DNA from: Pseudoalteromonas rubra
Lineage (GTDB): Bacteria; Pseudomonadota; Gammaproteobacteria; Enterobacterales; Alteromonadaceae
Assembly: GCF_000238295.3 (NCBI RefSeq)
Contig: NZ_AHCD03000035.1
Coordinates: forward strand, 186,001 to 250,000
DNA: 64,000 bases
Direction of reading: 5' to 3'
In this document: positions 16,050 through 24,363 of the stretch, piece by piece
How the letters are laid out: each line of letters opens with the position of its first letter
Numbering within the stretch: position 1 is the stretch's first letter
Made by a program: the position numbers and the translations under genes
Notes under the pieces: model-generated
Database searches by the model: none
What the model was told of the DNA's origin: nothing
The model's input: only the letters and a program-made list of their open reading frames with translations

Positions 16050-16943
16050 TTATTTTTCCCAATAGGGAATTTCACCAAAGTAGCTGACCAGGTAATCGAT
16101 AAAAACGCGCACTTTGGGCGCCAATAATCGGGAGCTGGGGTACACCAGCCAGATAGCAGTATTAGATTCGAGCGGATAGTCAGGCAATACCTCAACAAGA
16201 TGACCCGAGCGCAATGCTTCATACGCACTCCAGCGGGAATTAATGGTGATCCCGAGCCCCAGTTGACAGGCCTCTCTGATGGCGTCTCCGTTATCAGCAC
16301 GTAGCTGACCTTGCACTTTAATGGTTTGATGACCTTGAGGCGTCTGAAAGGACCAATGTTCCAACCCGGCCAGGGTAATACAGGCATGTTCCAACAGATC
16401 TCTTGGGTGTTCCGGATGCCCATTTTTGGCAAGATAATCCGGTGAGGCGCAGAGTAATCGGGTGTCTGTGGTCAGTTTTTTGGCAACCAGCGTAGAGTCT
16501 TTGAGTGCGCTATTTCGTATTGCGAGATCAAAGCCGCCCTCGACCAAATCGGAAATGGTGTCGGATAGCTTGAGGTCGAGTTTAATTTCCGGATACCGGG
16601 CAAAAAAGCCGGGCAGGGCCGGCAAGATATGCATTCTGCCAAAGGATGCTGGCATGGTTAACCTCAGCGTTCCACTGGGCTTTGTACTGCCGGCGCCAAT
16701 GGCGGCTCGCGCGGCCTCGACCCCATTCAACACATCTTCGGCATGGGGCAAAAACGCCAGCCCTTCTTCTGTTAAAGACACTTTGCGTGTTGTGCGATGT
16801 AGCAGTCTGACCCCGAGGTCGGTTTCGAGCTTACTAATATGGCTGCTTGCGACAGCGGCTGACAACCCCAGATCCAGGCCTGCCTGGCTAATGTTACAGG
16901 TGGCAGCGATGCGCACAAACAACTTGAGATGCTCAATGTTCAT
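16050..16943 (-). CDS. LysR-family transcriptional regulator
   Basis: ATG 16943 (a TTG at 16952 is in frame). 297 residues. N-terminal winged helix-turn-helix: MNIEHLKLFVRIAATCNISQ start, followed by LGLSAAVASSHISKLETDLGVRLLHRTTRKVSLTEEG within residues 17-60. The remainder is the LysR substrate-binding domain. This subgroup (with GEIPYW at the C-terminus) usually regulates a divergent oxidoreductase, and here the quinone oxidoreductase gene starts 98 bases away on the other strand. The effector is unknown. Confidence 0.9.
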   Translation of the reverse strand: MNIEHLKLFVRIAATCNISQAGLDLGLSAAVASSHISKLETDLGVRLLHRTTRKVSLTEEGLAFLPHAEDVLNGVEAARAAIGAGSTKPSGTLRLTMPASFGRMHILPALPGFFARYPEIKLDLKLSDTISDLVEGGFDLAIRNSALKDSTLVAKKLTTDTRLLCASPDYLAKNGHPEHPRDLLEHACITLAGLEHWSFQTPQGHQTIKVQGQLRADNGDAIREACQLGLGITINSRWSAYEALRSGHLVEVLPDYPLESNTAIWLVYPSSRLLAPKVRVFIDYLVSYFGEIPYWEK

Positions 16944-17041
16944 TATTAACAAAATCTATAAAGTGATTATTAAATTCAGTCTATTATCAATAAATAAAAA
17001 GGCAAGTATAGTTTTAGTCATCAATACAGGAGAGCATAATT

Positions 17042-18028
17042 ATGAAAGCAATGGTGTTAAATCAATACGGTGAAGAGGCTGCGTTTACCTTAACTGAGGT
17101 AGTTAAACCTCAAGTGACGGCAGGTCACGTTCTGGTGCAAGTAGCGGCAAGCAGCGTCAACACGGTTGATACGATGATCCGCACTATGGGCGAAGCCTTA
17201 CCTTTGTCACCGGCCTTACCAGCCGTACTCGGGATGGACTTTGCGGGTACCGTGGTTGAAGTTGGAGAGGGTGTAACGGACTTTGCCGTAGGAGACGAAG
17301 TCTACGGGTGTGCCGGTGGTCTGGCTGACCTACAAGGCGCACTGGCGGAATTTATGTTGGCCGATGCCCGACTCATTGCGCGTAAACCCGGTAATCTGAG
17401 CATGCGAGAAGCGGCTGCTTTGCCTTTAGTAGGGATCACGGCTTATGAAGGGCTGCAACGGGCCGGGATAGGGGCTGGCCAGCAAGTGCTGGTACATGGC
17501 GGCTCTGGCGGTGTTGGACACGTTGCTGTGCAATTAGCTAAGCACTTTGGTGCACGAGTATATTCGACCGGCGGCGGCGATGCCCAACTTGAGCTGATCA
17601 GTCGCCTGGGCGCGGTACCGATTAACTATAAAACCGAACAAGTTGCAGACTATGTGACTACCCATACCGAGGGCAGAGGATTCGATGTGGTCTTTGACTC
17701 AGTAGGCGGCGCCAATATGGCCAACTCGTTCGAAGCCGCAGCATTGAATGGTCATGTCGCCTCAACTGTGGCTATGGTGGATCTTGACTTGTCAGTGGCG
17801 CACTTTAAAGGACTGTCTTTGCATGTGGTCTTTATGCTGATCCCTATGCTGCATAACCATAAGCGTGAAGATCATCAGCAGATCCTGAATGCCCTGACAA
17901 CGATAGTTGAAGCCGGGGCACTGGTACCTGTACTGGATGAACAAGGTTTTGAGTTGTCGCAAGCTGGTCTTGCGCATGCGCGACTGCAAAGTGGTCAGGC
18001 GATGGGCAAAGTGGTGATTGATGTTTAA
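17042..18028 (+). CDS. Zinc-independent quinone oxidoreductase-like MDR protein
   Basis: 328 residues, with GGAGAGCATAATT before the ATG. Medium-chain dehydrogenase layout: GroES-like N-terminal domain with GMDFAGTVVEVGEGVTDF near residue 65, then the NADPH-binding Rossmann domain with VHGGSGGVGHVAVQLAKHFG near 150. The Cys/His ligands of zinc alcohol dehydrogenases are absent, placing it with the quinone/enoyl reductase branch. It probably reduces quinones or alpha,beta-unsaturated carbonyls. Divergent from the LysR gene, its likely regulator. Confidence 0.85.
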   Translation: MKAMVLNQYGEEAAFTLTEVVKPQVTAGHVLVQVAASSVNTVDTMIRTMGEALPLSPALPAVLGMDFAGTVVEVGEGVTDFAVGDEVYGCAGGLADLQGALAEFMLADARLIARKPGNLSMREAAALPLVGITAYEGLQRAGIGAGQQVLVHGGSGGVGHVAVQLAKHFGARVYSTGGGDAQLELISRLGAVPINYKTEQVADYVTTHTEGRGFDVVFDSVGGANMANSFEAAALNGHVASTVAMVDLDLSVAHFKGLSLHVVFMLIPMLHNHKREDHQQILNALTTIVEAGALVPVLDEQGFELSQAGLAHARLQSGQAMGKVVIDV

Positions 18029-18063
18029 TACGCGTTTAGCGCTTCATTTCTAAATGACCTCAG

Positions 18064-18091
18064 GGCTGAGTGTGATTTATCGCACTCAGCC
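18064..18091. terminator. Hairpin downstream of the quinone oxidoreductase gene
   Basis: GGCTGAGTG and CACTCAGCC form a perfect 9-bp stem with a 10-base loop, 35 bases after the stop codon. No T run follows, so a role in termination or mRNA stabilisation is inferred from position. Confidence 0.45.
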
Positions 18092-18377
18092 TGTACTTAA
18101 AACAGTTAATTTAATTGCCCCCACACGATTGTTTTCTTTTTGTCATTTCACGCTCAAATTTTTGTCATATTGATTGAATTACGACTAACTTATAGAAGTT
18201 TTGTCTGCTGGCACAGGTTTTGAAGTTATCTTTGAGCTAACGTGCACAGGCATAATAGTAACCTTATGAATATTATTAATTTTTTATTTCATTCTCTTAG
18301 TTGAAAACAGAACAAGAATAACCAAACTGGTGCAATGCTCAGCAAAACAAAGGCGCTCTGCACCAAAAGGGGGCAAC
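18092..18377. other. A+T-rich upstream region of astB
   Basis: About 290 bases with no open frame of interest. It should hold the astB promoter. TGAATATTATTAAT near 18266 resembles half of an ArgR box, but the second half is poor, so I do not call an operator. Confidence 0.35.
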
Positions 18378-19715
18378 ATGAACTATTACGAAGTAAATTT
18401 TGATGGCCTGGTCGGCCCAACACACAATTATGCGGGATTGTCTTATGGCAATGTAGCATCCAAATCTAATGCCAACAAAGTTTCCAACCCTAAACAGGCG
18501 GCATTACAGGGGCTCGAAAAAATGTGGCACCTGGTTCAGCTTGGTTTACACCAGGGCGTCATAGCGCCTAATGCTCGTCCGGATCTGCGTACCCTCAGGG
18601 TATGTGGGTTTAGTGGTACGGACGCAGAGGTGATCAGCCAGGCCGCAAAAACGCAGCCTCAGTTGCTTAAAGCCTGTTACTCAGCGTCTTCGATGTGGAC
18701 TGCGAATGCGGCGACGGTATCACCCAGTTGCGATAGCGCGGATGGCAAATTGCATCTTACGCCTGCAAACTTAAATAATAAATTGCACCGAGCTATCGAA
18801 GCACCTCAGACCAGCCAGATTTTAAAAAGTATTTTTAACCACAATGACTATTTCAGCCATCATGACGCATTGCCTCAGCATCCGATGTTTGGAGATGAAG
18901 GTGCAGCTAATTATACACGACTGGCTGACAGCTACGGACATCAGGGGCTGGCGTTATTTGTTTACGGTGAAGATGCTCAGACTCAGGTCAAGCCGCAGCT
19001 GTTCCCCGCGCGGCAGACTCGCCAGGCGTCTGAAGCGGTTGCGCGAAGTCACCAGCTCGACCCACAGAGCACCTTATTTATTCAACAGAATCCTGAAGTG
19101 ATCGATCAGGGCGTGTTTCATAACGATGTCATAGCCATAGGCAATGAGAATGTTTTTCTGTTTCATGAGCAGGCCTTTTATCAGCAGCAAAAGGTGATTG
19201 AACAGATAAACTCGGCATATCGGGGTGACAGGCCACTTCACCTTATTGAGGTAAAAAATGCCGATATCAGCGTTGAAGAAGCGGTAAAAAGCTACATCTT
19301 TAACAGCCAGCTGGTCAGCTTACCTTCAGGCGGTATGGCCATCATAGCGCCGGGGGAATGTCAGACCGTGGGGAAAGTTGAGCAATACTTGTCGGCGTTG
19401 TGTCAGGCCAGCAACCCGATCAGCGAAGTAATATATATGGATCTCAAGCAAAGTATGCAAAACGGTGGTGGACCGGCGTGCTTGCGATTGAGAGTGACTT
19501 TATCGGAGCAGGAACTCAATGCGGTGAATCAGGCATGCTTGCTGGATGAACACACCTATCAGCGCTTAAGAGACTGGATAAACAAACATTACCGCGACAG
19601 GCTGAGTGAGGCCGACCTGGCTGATCCCAATTTGTTAACTGAGAGTCAGCAGGCGCTGGATGAACTAACGCAGCTGCTGAAGCTGGGCGCCATTTACCCG
19701 TTTCAACAAAAATAA
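18378..19715 (+). CDS. astB: N-succinylarginine dihydrolase
   Basis: Start at ATG 18378 after AAAGGGGGCAAC; an in-frame ATG at 18330 is not supported. 445 residues, matching the usual length. The N-terminus YYEVNFDGLVGPTHNYAGLS is diagnostic, as are HNDVIAIGNENVFLFHE and QNGGGPACLRLRV containing the catalytic Cys. The enzyme converts N2-succinylarginine to N2-succinylornithine, CO2 and two ammonia, the second step of the arginine succinyltransferase pathway. In enterics it lies in an astCADBE operon; here it stands alone, while astE is 27 kb away. Confidence 0.95.
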   Translation: MNYYEVNFDGLVGPTHNYAGLSYGNVASKSNANKVSNPKQAALQGLEKMWHLVQLGLHQGVIAPNARPDLRTLRVCGFSGTDAEVISQAAKTQPQLLKACYSASSMWTANAATVSPSCDSADGKLHLTPANLNNKLHRAIEAPQTSQILKSIFNHNDYFSHHDALPQHPMFGDEGAANYTRLADSYGHQGLALFVYGEDAQTQVKPQLFPARQTRQASEAVARSHQLDPQSTLFIQQNPEVIDQGVFHNDVIAIGNENVFLFHEQAFYQQQKVIEQINSAYRGDRPLHLIEVKNADISVEEAVKSYIFNSQLVSLPSGGMAIIAPGECQTVGKVEQYLSALCQASNPISEVIYMDLKQSMQNGGGPACLRLRVTLSEQELNAVNQACLLDEHTYQRLRDWINKHYRDRLSEADLADPNLLTESQQALDELTQLLKLGAIYPFQQK

Positions 19716-19726
19716 GCCCAAGGGCC

Positions 19727-20497
19727 CTAATCTAATGCAATGATGGGGGCTTCATTAAATACGTCGGTATTGAGCGGATGCATAACCAGAGTGACCTGAA
19801 AATCAGGTTGCTCACTGTGCCGCGCAAAGTCCTGCTCTGCTATGTGGGCGTATTTGCTGACGCTATCTTGTAATTCCTGCCACATTTTATCCCTTAGTTT
19901 GGGCGGTATCTTCATTGGCTTAATTAAAACATGATGCTCTGGTGTACTGGTCGGGGCCATAACAGCGTCCAGTGTTTGCGTCATGTGTTTACAAACGGAC
20001 TGCTTTATTACGAGACTGTCAGGAGCAAACCCCAATGGCGGGCGTACTAAAAATTTGAATTGGTTATTGGGGTGTAATGTCAAAAGCTCAATATCCTCAA
20101 GCGCCCGTAAATATCGGTAATTGGAAAGCGCGCTTAAATTAAACTCGGTGGCAATATGCTCTACTGTTTGCTGGTGATAAAACAGTCGGGAAAAATAGCT
20201 TAACAAATGTGGATGTTTTGCAAAGGCCTGATCCTGGCGCGCCGTAAAGTAGGTGTGTGCAGGTGTATCTTTTACACTCTTATCCAGTAGTTCTGCGGCG
20301 TCCAAGTCGCATAGTTCTGCCAGGGTTAACAGCCGGTTCAGGCTGATGTCATCCTGGTTCAGCATTCTCTTAACGGTATTTTCTGACACGTCAAACAACC
20401 CGGCAACGTCCAGGTAGGTTAACTCCCTGGCTTTTAGTTGTGATTTAATTTTATCAAGACAGCGCCTCACGACGTGCTTGTTCAGCTCCTTGGTCAT
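19727..20497 (-). CDS. XRE-type helix-turn-helix regulator
   Basis: 256 residues with CGGAG nine bases upstream of the ATG. Residues about 13-70 form a Cro/CI-like helix-turn-helix (LKARELTYLDVAGLFDVSE, NTVKRMLNQDDISLNRLLTLAELCDLDAAELL). The remaining 180 residues are a sensing or dimerisation region without a motif I recognise. It converges on astB and is divergent from the M23 peptidase gene 175 bases away, which it may control. Self-regulation is also common in this family. Confidence 0.8.
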   Translation of the reverse strand: MTKELNKHVVRRCLDKIKSQLKARELTYLDVAGLFDVSENTVKRMLNQDDISLNRLLTLAELCDLDAAELLDKSVKDTPAHTYFTARQDQAFAKHPHLLSYFSRLFYHQQTVEHIATEFNLSALSNYRYLRALEDIELLTLHPNNQFKFLVRPPLGFAPDSLVIKQSVCKHMTQTLDAVMAPTSTPEHHVLIKPMKIPPKLRDKMWQELQDSVSKYAHIAEQDFARHSEQPDFQVTLVMHPLNTDVFNEAPIIALD

Positions 20498-20672
20498 TCA
20501 TGTTACTCCGGGGTAATAAGCATCAAGGTATCACAATATAAAAATTTAAGTATCAAAATATGGTTCTTTATAACTTGTTAGTGTTGAACCATTGTGCCGG
20601 CTAGCATGGATGGCTAGAGTGTCAGCCAGGCAGTAAGCAGTTTATTGAATATCAGGCAAAGGAGTAAAGAGT

Positions 20673-21695
20673 ATGGCCAAAGAGTTAGCATCGAGCCGGC
20701 ATAAGGCGTTTGCATTTACCTGGCTGATCCCCATGGTGATGGCAGTATGCGTAACTATCGGTGTGCAGCTGCTCTGTCAATGGGCCTGGCTGTTCCGTTT
20801 GTCGGTTACAGCCAAGTTGGGCTTGTACTTTTTTGTTCATTTTGCCAGTGCCTGGCTAATCAAAAGGTATATTACGACTCAGTTTGGTGAAGAGTGTGAG
20901 CGACACCCTGGATTGAACTGGCCTCGTCCAGGCGTTCACCGATATCTTGGTCGTTATGGTATGGTGTTGACGGCGCTTCCCTCTATGGCGCTGACGCTTT
21001 TGAATCCCATACTGCTATTTCAACAGGTTAAACTGCTTGTTTGTCAGCTGTCGGTTGGAAAAAGAGTATCGACACGGGCAACAGACATTGCCGGATATAA
21101 AAATAAGGTGGGGTATCGTTTGCCGTTTGAAGGTCGCTGGCTGGTTTACAACGGCGGCAACTCACCTGCAACCTCTCACTCCTGGGATGTGCTCTCGCAA
21201 AGATATGCACTGGACTTTGTGATGGTCGATCACACTTATTCACGCCATAGAGATAACGGCCTTAATGTGCGGGATTATTATTGCTTTAACCAGCCAATTG
21301 TTGCGGCAGCAGCGGGGGAAGTGATTTCGGTGTTTGATAGAGTCGCTCAGGCGCCACTGCCAGGGTTTGGGTTAATAGACTTTCTTTGTTGTCACTTTGC
21401 TGGCAATCATGTTGTGATCAGGCATGCACCCGGTGAATATGGTTTTTATGCCCATCTGAAAAAAGGGTCAATTTCGGTCAAACCCGGTGACCGTGTTGGC
21501 CAAGGGGAGCTGCTGGGTGTATGTGGTTTTAACGGTTTTACCAGTGAGCCTCATTTACACTTTCACCTCCAGGATCGTCCAGAAATTTATGAGGCAATGG
21601 GATTACCTATTAAGTTCACAGGGGTTGAGTGTGAAGGCGTGCGTTCTGACGCTGTACACCTTAGCCGTGGCATGCAGGTGATCCAGAGGAGCTAA
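20673..21695 (+). CDS. Membrane-anchored M23 (LytM-type) metallopeptidase
   Basis: 340 residues, with AAAGGAGTAAAGAGT before the ATG. Three or four hydrophobic segments occupy residues ~12-36, 43-66 and 88-125. The C-terminal domain has the zinc-site pattern of M23 peptidases: SHSWDVLSQRYALDFV near 169, then GNHVVIRH, GFYAHL and EPHLHFHL near 303. M23 enzymes cut peptidoglycan cross-bridges. Fusing the domain after membrane helices suggests a fixed place in the envelope. The divergent XRE gene may control it. Confidence 0.85.
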   Translation: MAKELASSRHKAFAFTWLIPMVMAVCVTIGVQLLCQWAWLFRLSVTAKLGLYFFVHFASAWLIKRYITTQFGEECERHPGLNWPRPGVHRYLGRYGMVLTALPSMALTLLNPILLFQQVKLLVCQLSVGKRVSTRATDIAGYKNKVGYRLPFEGRWLVYNGGNSPATSHSWDVLSQRYALDFVMVDHTYSRHRDNGLNVRDYYCFNQPIVAAAAGEVISVFDRVAQAPLPGFGLIDFLCCHFAGNHVVIRHAPGEYGFYAHLKKGSISVKPGDRVGQGELLGVCGFNGFTSEPHLHFHLQDRPEIYEAMGLPIKFTGVECEGVRSDAVHLSRGMQVIQRS

Positions 21696-21801
21696 CAGGC
21701 CTGCACACTTTTCAATTAAGTGCTTGCCTTAGTGTTGGGGTCAAAGGTTTAATGGAGCGATAACAGATACTATTCACGTCACCATTTTTAGGGAGTATAA
21801 A

Positions 21802-22236
21802 ATGCCGGCCTATACAATTAGTTGCGATCCTAACCGACTCAACTTTGATCTCATTCACGATTTTATTTCAGATTCCTACTGGGCAAAGGAAATCCCCCGC
21901 GATGTGATGAAACAGGCCATTGAGCATTCCTTGTGTTTTGGTGTCTATACCGATACGGCAGAGCAGGTAGGGTTTGCCCGAATGATCACGGATAAGGCAA
22001 CGTTTGCGTATTTGGCGGATGTATTTATCGTGGAGGCACATCGCGGTAAAGGGCTGAGTAAGCAGCTGGTCGAAGCCATAATGCAACACCCGGACCTTCA
22101 GGGCTTACGCAGAGTCATGCTGGCGACCAAGGATGCGCATGGTTTATATGCACAATTTGGTTTCGAGACGCCGGAAGACCCAAGTATTTTGATGCAGATC
22201 TGTCGCCCTGATATTTACACCAAGCGTGGAGAATAA
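21802..22236 (+). CDS. GNAT-family N-acetyltransferase
   Basis: 144 residues; GGGAG eight bases before the ATG. The central strand-loop-helix FAYLADVFIVEAHRGKGLSKQLVEAI (residues ~70-95) is the acetyl-CoA binding motif A of GNAT enzymes, with RGKGLS as the pyrophosphate loop, and LYAQFGFETPED is the motif-B region. Small family members of this type acetylate amines of unknown identity. It precedes the efflux operon by about 100 bases and may be a separate unit. Confidence 0.85.
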   Translation: MPAYTISCDPNRLNFDLIHDFISDSYWAKEIPRDVMKQAIEHSLCFGVYTDTAEQVGFARMITDKATFAYLADVFIVEAHRGKGLSKQLVEAIMQHPDLQGLRRVMLATKDAHGLYAQFGFETPEDPSILMQICRPDIYTKRGE

Positions 22237-22343
22237 TGGCCTGTTTTAGGTGACTCAGAAGTAAAAGCGCAATCTGGGACACTTTTTTATCGCTTTGATC
22301 TGTAACACTGGCCACAAGTTTTGTAGTACTTGTGGAGCCAGTT

Positions 22344-23231
22344 GTGAAACTCCTGAATAAAATTTCTTTTGCTGCGATTATTCGCACCAGTCCTTTCAAG
22401 ATCTTTGTCACCTGGAGCATGGTGATCTTAGAGAACATTCTGCTGATCTTACTTCCCTTGTTTATTGGCTATGCCATCGATGGGGTGCTTGGCCAGTCTC
22501 TCACGCCTTTGTCCTGGTTTGCCTTAGTGCTGGTGGCATTGGTAGTAATAAGCGTGATCCGTCGTTTCTATGATACCCGTGTATTTGGTGATATTCGGGT
22601 CAGACTGGCCGAGATGCTGGCGTTTAAATTACGCACCGCGCCCGTATCGGTCAAGGACGCCAGGCTAACTATGTCACGTGAACTCGTCGATTTTCTGGAA
22701 AATGATTTACCAGGCGTATTCACGGCGGTGATACAGCTTGTCGCGACTGTGGTTATCCTGGCTTCTTTTCATCTCTATCTAGCATACAGCGTGATACTTG
22801 CCTCGGCGTTAATGTGTCTCATCTATGCTTTGTTTCACGATCGTTTCAGTATTTTGAATAGCAAGCTCAATGATCAGCTGGAACAGCAAGTCTGGGTGTT
22901 GAGTCACCGACCACTTGGTGCGATCAGTGCGCATTTTGAGCGACTCAAACGATGTGAAATTCGCCTGTCAGATACAGAAGCCTGGGTGTATGGATTGATC
23001 TTTCTAGTGTTGTTTACGGCTGTACTGGGTAATTTATGGATGGTGCAGTTGATCCCTGATATTAGTGTCGGTCAGGTGTTTTCTATTGTGACTTACTCCC
23101 TTGAATTCGTAGACACGGCAATTATGCTGCCTGTCACACTACAAACCCTGTCAAGACTGAGCGAGATCAGTAAACGTCTTAATCAGCCGATTGACTCAGT
23201 GACCCAGATGGAGGTGATCCATGACGTTTAA
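22344..23231 (+). CDS. ABC-type six-transmembrane domain protein without an ATPase domain
   Basis: GTG 22344 is favoured (TGGAG six bases upstream); GTG 22332 would add four residues. About 295 residues with hydrophobic segments near 22-45, 52-75, 133-155, 156-176 and 225-270, arranged like an ABC exporter membrane domain (the family name is ABC transporter six-TM domain). No Walker A, signature or Walker B sequence is present and no ATPase gene follows. It overlaps the efflux adaptor gene by 11 bases, so the products are probably made together. Confidence 0.75.
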   Translation: MKLLNKISFAAIIRTSPFKIFVTWSMVILENILLILLPLFIGYAIDGVLGQSLTPLSWFALVLVALVVISVIRRFYDTRVFGDIRVRLAEMLAFKLRTAPVSVKDARLTMSRELVDFLENDLPGVFTAVIQLVATVVILASFHLYLAYSVILASALMCLIYALFHDRFSILNSKLNDQLEQQVWVLSHRPLGAISAHFERLKRCEIRLSDTEAWVYGLIFLVLFTAVLGNLWMVQLIPDISVGQVFSIVTYSLEFVDTAIMLPVTLQTLSRLSEISKRLNQPIDSVTQMEVIHDV

Positions 23232-24363
23232 AACCCGTTTTCCGGCCATTGTAGCCGCGAGCACATTAACGCTGGCCCTGTTAGTTGTTGTGCTTCTGAC
23301 ACCAGAAGAGCCGCAACCACACAAGGATGAAGTGCACTTACCCATGGTATCTGTACTTGAGATAGAACGCTCTGTTGTCACCCCAGGCTTAACAGTACAA
23401 GCAAGTACTCAGGCGCGCTGGCCACTACAGCTAAGAGCGACCAGCCGTGCTCGTGTGGATTATCTGGATCTTGAAATGGAGCCTGGCCAGTTAGTGCGAA
23501 AAGGCAAAGTACTGGCTCAGCTTGATACCCATTTACTTAAGTCTCAATTATATGATGCTCAGAGCACACTTAAACAGGCGGAGCTTAATTTACAGCGACA
23601 CTTACATGAACAGTCGGTTGCTAAGACGATGCGAACTGCTGCAAACAGCAGCGCATTTGCCACAATGGAACCCCACATAGCGGCAGCCAGAGCTGAGCTA
23701 AAACGTGCCCAACAAAGCGTGCACAGCGCGCAGCGACTGCTTGACGATGCTGTTATTGTGGCGCCGTATGATGGCTTGATCACGCAGCGACTGGTGAGTC
23801 CGGGAGAGTGGGTGGAAGCAGGACAGGCTTTGTTTGAGCTGGTGGCCAGTGATAGCCTGGATGTTCACGTGCCTTTGTCGCAGCGAGACTGGAACAGGGT
23901 CTTGGATAGCCTCGAAGATGGGCGCATAACCGTGCGTGGTTATACCGGGGGGACGTGGCCGGCATCTGTTCGCTATCTGTCTCCGCTTATTAATGAAACT
24001 ACGCGTCAGCGTACACTGGTGCTGTCTATACCGGATCCTTATCGACAGGTGGTTCAGCTAAGACCTAATCAACAGGTTACCGTGCGCTTTGAGCTAAAAG
24101 CTGAAGACGGTTTATATGAATTGCCACTGAGCGCAGTCGATCCCGATGGCGCAATTTGGATTGTGACGGAGCAGCAAACGTTACGGCGGATAACGGTGAC
24201 CACGGTAGAAGTCAGAGCAGACACCATGATTGTATCGCTTAACGAAGCGCTGCCAAATGCCTTTCAACTGGTACGTTATACACTGCCCTCAATGGTGGCA
24301 GGTAAACGTGTAGAACCACATAACGAGACAGTGCAGATTGCTGACAAACTGGAGGCGCTATGA
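23221..24363 (+). CDS. RND efflux periplasmic adaptor (membrane fusion protein)
   Basis: 380 residues; GGAGG eight bases before the ATG. Residues 7-25 are an uncleaved membrane anchor or signal. The layout is typical: beta strand SRARVDYLDLEMEPGQLVRKGKVLAQLDTHLLK (lipoyl half), a coiled hairpin of about residues 105-180 rich in Ala/Gln/Leu, then APYDGLITQRLVSPGEWVEAGQALF (second lipoyl half) and a beta barrel. It links the inner-membrane pump to an outer-membrane channel, which is not encoded here. The stop overlaps the pump start by ATGA. Confidence 0.9.
   Translation: MTFKTRFPAIVAASTLTLALLVVVLLTPEEPQPHKDEVHLPMVSVLEIERSVVTPGLTVQASTQARWPLQLRATSRARVDYLDLEMEPGQLVRKGKVLAQLDTHLLKSQLYDAQSTLKQAELNLQRHLHEQSVAKTMRTAANSSAFATMEPHIAAARAELKRAQQSVHSAQRLLDDAVIVAPYDGLITQRLVSPGEWVEAGQALFELVASDSLDVHVPLSQRDWNRVLDSLEDGRITVRGYTGGTWPASVRYLSPLINETTRQRTLVLSIPDPYRQVVQLRPNQQVTVRFELKAEDGLYELPLSAVDPDGAIWIVTEQQTLRRITVTTVEVRADTMIVSLNEALPNAFQLVRYTLPSMVAGKRVEPHNETVQIADKLEAL

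Noticed and set aside
18266..18290. Possible ArgR box before astB
   Set aside because: Only the first half (TGAAT) is good; the second half does not fit.
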